Below are positions 60,673 through 64,000 of a DNA stretch of 64,000 nucleotides, piece after piece. A program made the position numbers and the translations under genes. The DNA is from Ochotona curzoniae (taxonomy: Eukaryota; Chordata; Mammalia; Lagomorpha; Ochotonidae), in the NCBI RefSeq assembly GCF_017591425.1, contig NW_024467101.1, forward strand, positions 10,738,918-10,802,917, given 5' to 3'. The stretch's first letter is position 1. Each line of letters begins with the position of its first letter. A model generated the notes under the pieces. It was not told where the DNA came from, searched no databases, and worked only from the letters and a program-made list of their open reading frames with translations.

Positions 60673-61610
60673 TGTGGCTGCCACTTTTTGTGAACAAAAA
60701 GTTAGCCATTAATGTGGCTTCAGTCTGTTTTTGAGTGTTAGCTCTGAGCCAAGGACTTTGTGCAGAATAACTTCTCTTGCTCTGAAATCTCTGCAACAGC
60801 TACTCCTTCATCCCCATTTCATGGAAAGCAAAACGGAGGCTGGTTCAATGGAAAGACTTAGCAAAGTCCATGTGTCCAGGGAGTGGACACTGAGACCTCC
60901 AGATCCAGGGAATTGACCTCTGAACTTGTTCTCTTCCCTCTAGCACTGGCATGCAGCTCGGGTTCATCAGCCGTGAGGAGTGAACCCTGAGCAGGCCCAT
61001 CCTGTCTGATTTCCTTTTCTAGGAATGATACACAACAAGAAGGGGTGGGGATGTTACTGAGATCATAAAAGCAGCTTGTAAGAATGAGAGAGAAAGGGTA
61101 GGAGAAGGACCCTAGTGAATCTTTGTTCCTCCTTCCCCTAAAGGATAAGAAGCAGACACATTTTCCCCAAACAGCATGCTCAAAGCCATAAAGATTGAAC
61201 AAAGAGATGCAACCACTGGAAAATCATTTCCTCGAGAGAAGCGAGGAGCAGTGGGAATTTGTAGCCATCTTGACCAAGGGTCTCCCATGCCTGCACCTCC
61301 CTCTCCCCAGCTGTGTCACTGTCTGGTTCTCTCATGGTGAGGCAAGCTATGGGAACCGGCAACTTTGTTAGCAGAGAGAGGGCTCGCTCCTATACAGCCA
61401 TGCATGGGAAAAACCCATGCCTGGGAGGGAAACACTGTGGGGAAGAGCAGCATCCTGGTGACCGATAAACAGAGAAGGACACAGCTAAGTTTGGGGGTAT
61501 TTCCTGATGGAGGCAAGTAATAGGCTATGAACATATAAGAAGGAGATGTAGAAAGTGAAATAGCCATTGGGACTTCATATAATCCCATTCACTTCTGGCT
61601 CAAGGCTAAA

Positions 61611-61628
61611 CACACACACACACACACA
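61611..61628. repeat. (CA)n microsatellite, short
   Basis: Nine CA units. Confidence 0.9.
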
Positions 61629-62169
61629 AAGAGCCACTGGAGAGGAACCTAGCTAGCGACACATCTTCACCTGAACATGAGGTTGTATGCTCAGGCAGGA
61701 AACATGTGAATGGGGCAGCCACAAAGGAAGGACCTGAATGTGGAGTCTAGACCTCAACCCATATCTGGGTCCATCAGGAGAATGTGAGAAACCCATTAGC
61801 CCACTAGGGCTGTGCACGCCAGGGCAAGCAGGAAGAGCCAGGCTGTGAAATCAGCCAAAAACTTTGCCAAAGGGAGTGCAGCCATCCGTGGTGACCCGCC
61901 CCCCCAACCCCCTGCCTCACCATTGGGGCTGGGAGGGGGAGGCAGATTCCCCAAGTGGAGTGGAGAAAATGAACACCTCGGGGTGCAGTGTTCAACAAAA
62001 GCCACAGGACACACATAAGGCTGGAATCGGGATCTATATGCAGGGGAGGGAACTGATTGCTAGAGCCTTCTTTGTGAGTTCAGATTTGGGACTTAGCAAA
62101 GACTTCAGGGCTGCTGTGAAGGGAGGATGGGTTTGGGTGGTGAAGATGTTATTCAGGAGGCCCACAGCT

Positions 62170-62480
62170 CATACCAGAGTGCCCTGCCTTGAGTCCTAAC
62201 TTTGCTTCAGAGTCCAGGTTCCTGCTAATGCCTACTCGGAGGGGGTGGGGGGAGCAGGTAATAGCTTGAGTGCTTGGATCCCTGCCACCCACACAAGAGA
62301 CTGGAGTGGGAGGGTTTTAGCCTTTTGGCTATGATTGGTATAGCCCTGGTTATCACATGCATTAAGGGAAGTGAACCGGTGAGTGGGAGCACTCTTCTCT
62401 CCCTCTCTCTCTCTCCCCCTCTCTCCCTCCCTCCCTCTGTGTGTGTGTCCCTCTATCTCCCTTTCAAATCAAATGAAAAA
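62170..62480 (+). mobile_element. CSINE, diverged, with long pyrimidine tract
   Basis: 'gttcctgctaatgcctactc', 'ggatccctgccacccacaca', 'ttaagggaagtgaaccggtg', then about 70 bases of CT-rich sequence and 'ccctttcaaatcaaatgaaa'. Confidence 0.78.
62393..62462. repeat. CT-rich pyrimidine tract with (TG)n
   Basis: About 45 bases of CT, CCT and CCCT units then TGTGTGTG; expansion of the pyrimidine part of a CSINE. Confidence 0.85.
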
Positions 62481-62764
62481 AGAAAAACTAAAGTAAGTTA
62501 TGCCTCATGAGTTAAAGGGCAGTATAAAGATAATAACATCACACAAAATTATCAATTCAAAGACAGAAATGATTTTTTAAAGCTCCAAATGAGAAGTCTT
62601 CATTTGAAAAGTCAAATAACGAATAAAAGGAGCAATTCACAAAAAGGGCTCGACGCAGACAGCAGATGAAAGGGTAAGCGAACTTGACAAAGAAAAATCA
62701 ATAGAAATAGCTTAATGTGAAAAACAGAGAGAAGCTGAAATTCTTAGGAAGTGAATAGAGACAT

Positions 62765-63062
62765 AGAGGGTTAAAATCTCTGCCTGCCACGCCAGCATCC
62801 CGCATGAGCACTGCTTGGAGTTCTGCCTCCTTCACTTCTGATCCTAATCTCTAATAATGCTTCTGGGAAGGCAACAGAAGATGGCCCAGATACTGGGGTT
62901 CTGCCTCCCACCCACGCATGTGAAATATCTGGATAGAGTTTTTACCTGACCCAATCCCAGCTGTTGAGGTAACTGTGAAAGTAATCCACAGCTCAAAGAT
63001 TTATTCTCTCTCCTCTCTCTCTCCATCCTTCCCTCCCTTTCTCTTTCAAATAAAAATGAAAT
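62765..63062 (+). mobile_element. CSINE
   Basis: 'gagggttaaaatctctgcct', 'gaagatggcccagatactgg', CT-rich stretch and tail 'tctttcaaataaaaatgaaa'. Confidence 0.8.
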
Positions 63063-64000
63063 TAGATATAAATAGATCCTCAGCAACATGCATTGCGCAT
63101 CAAGCATGCCAACATACATGCAATGGGAGGCTCTTCTGAGAAGAAAGGGGGAGAGCAAAACATGAGAAACAATGGCTTTAAAATTCCCACACTTGACCAC
63201 TCCAAAACTTGATCCATGCATCCAAAAAGGTCAATGAGCCTCCCACCTACCTTCCCCCAAGAATAAACACAAATTGAGCCATACCAAGAGTCATTACTGC
63301 CCCACTGTTGCCAGCCAGACACAGATGAGAAATCATGAGAGTGGCAAAAAAAAAAAATGAATTCATCATGTTCCAGAGAAACATCAAAAAAAAAAATTAG
63401 TCACTTAACAGCTAATGACTTATCACTAGAGACAATGCAGTTCAGAATGCGGTGGGACTGAATATTGAAAGTGCTGAATGGGGAAAAAAAAAGTCAATCA
63501 AAACTCTGAGAATTGCAAAAGTAATTCTTTAAAAATGAAAGTGAAATAAAGACTTTGCTCAGGTAAACGTAGACTGGGAGAACGCTGAGCTCGCCGTTCT
63601 GCCTTTCTTCCTTCCTGATGGGAAAAGGAAACCTTCACATGGAAGAAAATAATATCAGAGGCAATTCCCATATTTAAAGAATTAAAGATTGGCAGAATTT
63701 AGAAATATGTCGGTAAATACCAAAGATGATAGCGAGACATCTTTGTCCTCCCTTAAGTAGTTTCAAAGATGTAGATCAAAAAAGGAAAATTATGAAGCTG
63801 TACAGTTGGGTTGTTAACATATCTAGATGTGATATATACATATGACAGTCAAATCACTAAGATGGAAGGAAGAAATGGAGCTGTTTTGGAGTGAGGATTT
63901 TATATTTTTCAGAATTAAGCTCGTGTTAAGTTGAAGTAAACTGTTATTCATTATAATGTATGCAGTACTCCCAGAAACAACCAATGTAAGGGAGCATTCT

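Larger units (their letters stand above)
56850..64000 (-). other. MYO18B intron before window exon 1 (incomplete)
   Basis: At least 7,151 bp without a recognisable motor exon. Holds an 18-bp tandem triplet (57.05 kb), CSINEs at 57.2, 57.67, 60.4, 62.2 and 62.8 kb, an ancient L1 3' end (57.4-58.15 kb) broken by a CSINE, a minus-strand L1 fragment (60.14-60.37 kb) and simple repeats. The next motor exon upstream must lie beyond 64000. Confidence 0.8.

Overview
This is mammalian nuclear DNA, almost certainly from a lagomorph and most likely a pika (Ochotona). The evidence is at least 35 copies or fragments of the lagomorph tRNA-derived C repeat (CSINE), including a young copy at 19.07-19.40 kb with a 19-bp target-site duplication and the 'cgcaagtggttaaag...cttgcac' type of head that I associate with pika rather than rabbit. 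Ancient MIR, L1M-type fragments and CA/GATA microsatellites complete the picture. No prokaryotic gene structure is present. The long open frames on either strand are mostly intronic or SINE-derived.

The window lies inside one gene on the minus strand: MYO18B, the class XVIII unconventional myosin of striated muscle. Thirteen consecutive coding exons read from high to low coordinates (56849 down to 7583). Every boundary is GT-AG, all phases match, and together they give exactly 1,632 bp (544 codons) with no stop or frameshift. In order they encode the last part of the motor/converter (56.8 kb), the lever with one good IQ motif (51.1 kb), the second IQ-like segment and the WPWW neck-tail junction (49.5 kb), then a long stretch of coiled-coil tail (48.0 to 7.6 kb). 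The first and last exons of the gene lie outside the window: the earlier motor exons beyond 64000, and the rest of the coiled coil plus the C-terminal tail before position 1.

Everything else is intron. The 14.6-kb intron between 33.4 and 48.0 kb and the two flanking introns hold most of the repeats. CSINEs are strongly biased to the strand opposite to MYO18B (about 28 plus to 9 minus), which fits selection against their AATAAA-rich tails in the sense orientation. They repeatedly sit in or against a short palindromic mariner-like element. At least two copies of that element carry independent CSINE insertions at the same internal A/T-rich site, and one CSINE is split by another.

I found no second protein-coding gene, RNA gene, CRISPR array or new defence-type system. 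The items most worth a second look are the CSINE/mariner landing-site pattern, the orientation bias, an unusually long open frame antisense to the gene at 35.1-36.0 kb, and a few repeat-free, motif-rich intronic blocks that could be muscle enhancers.
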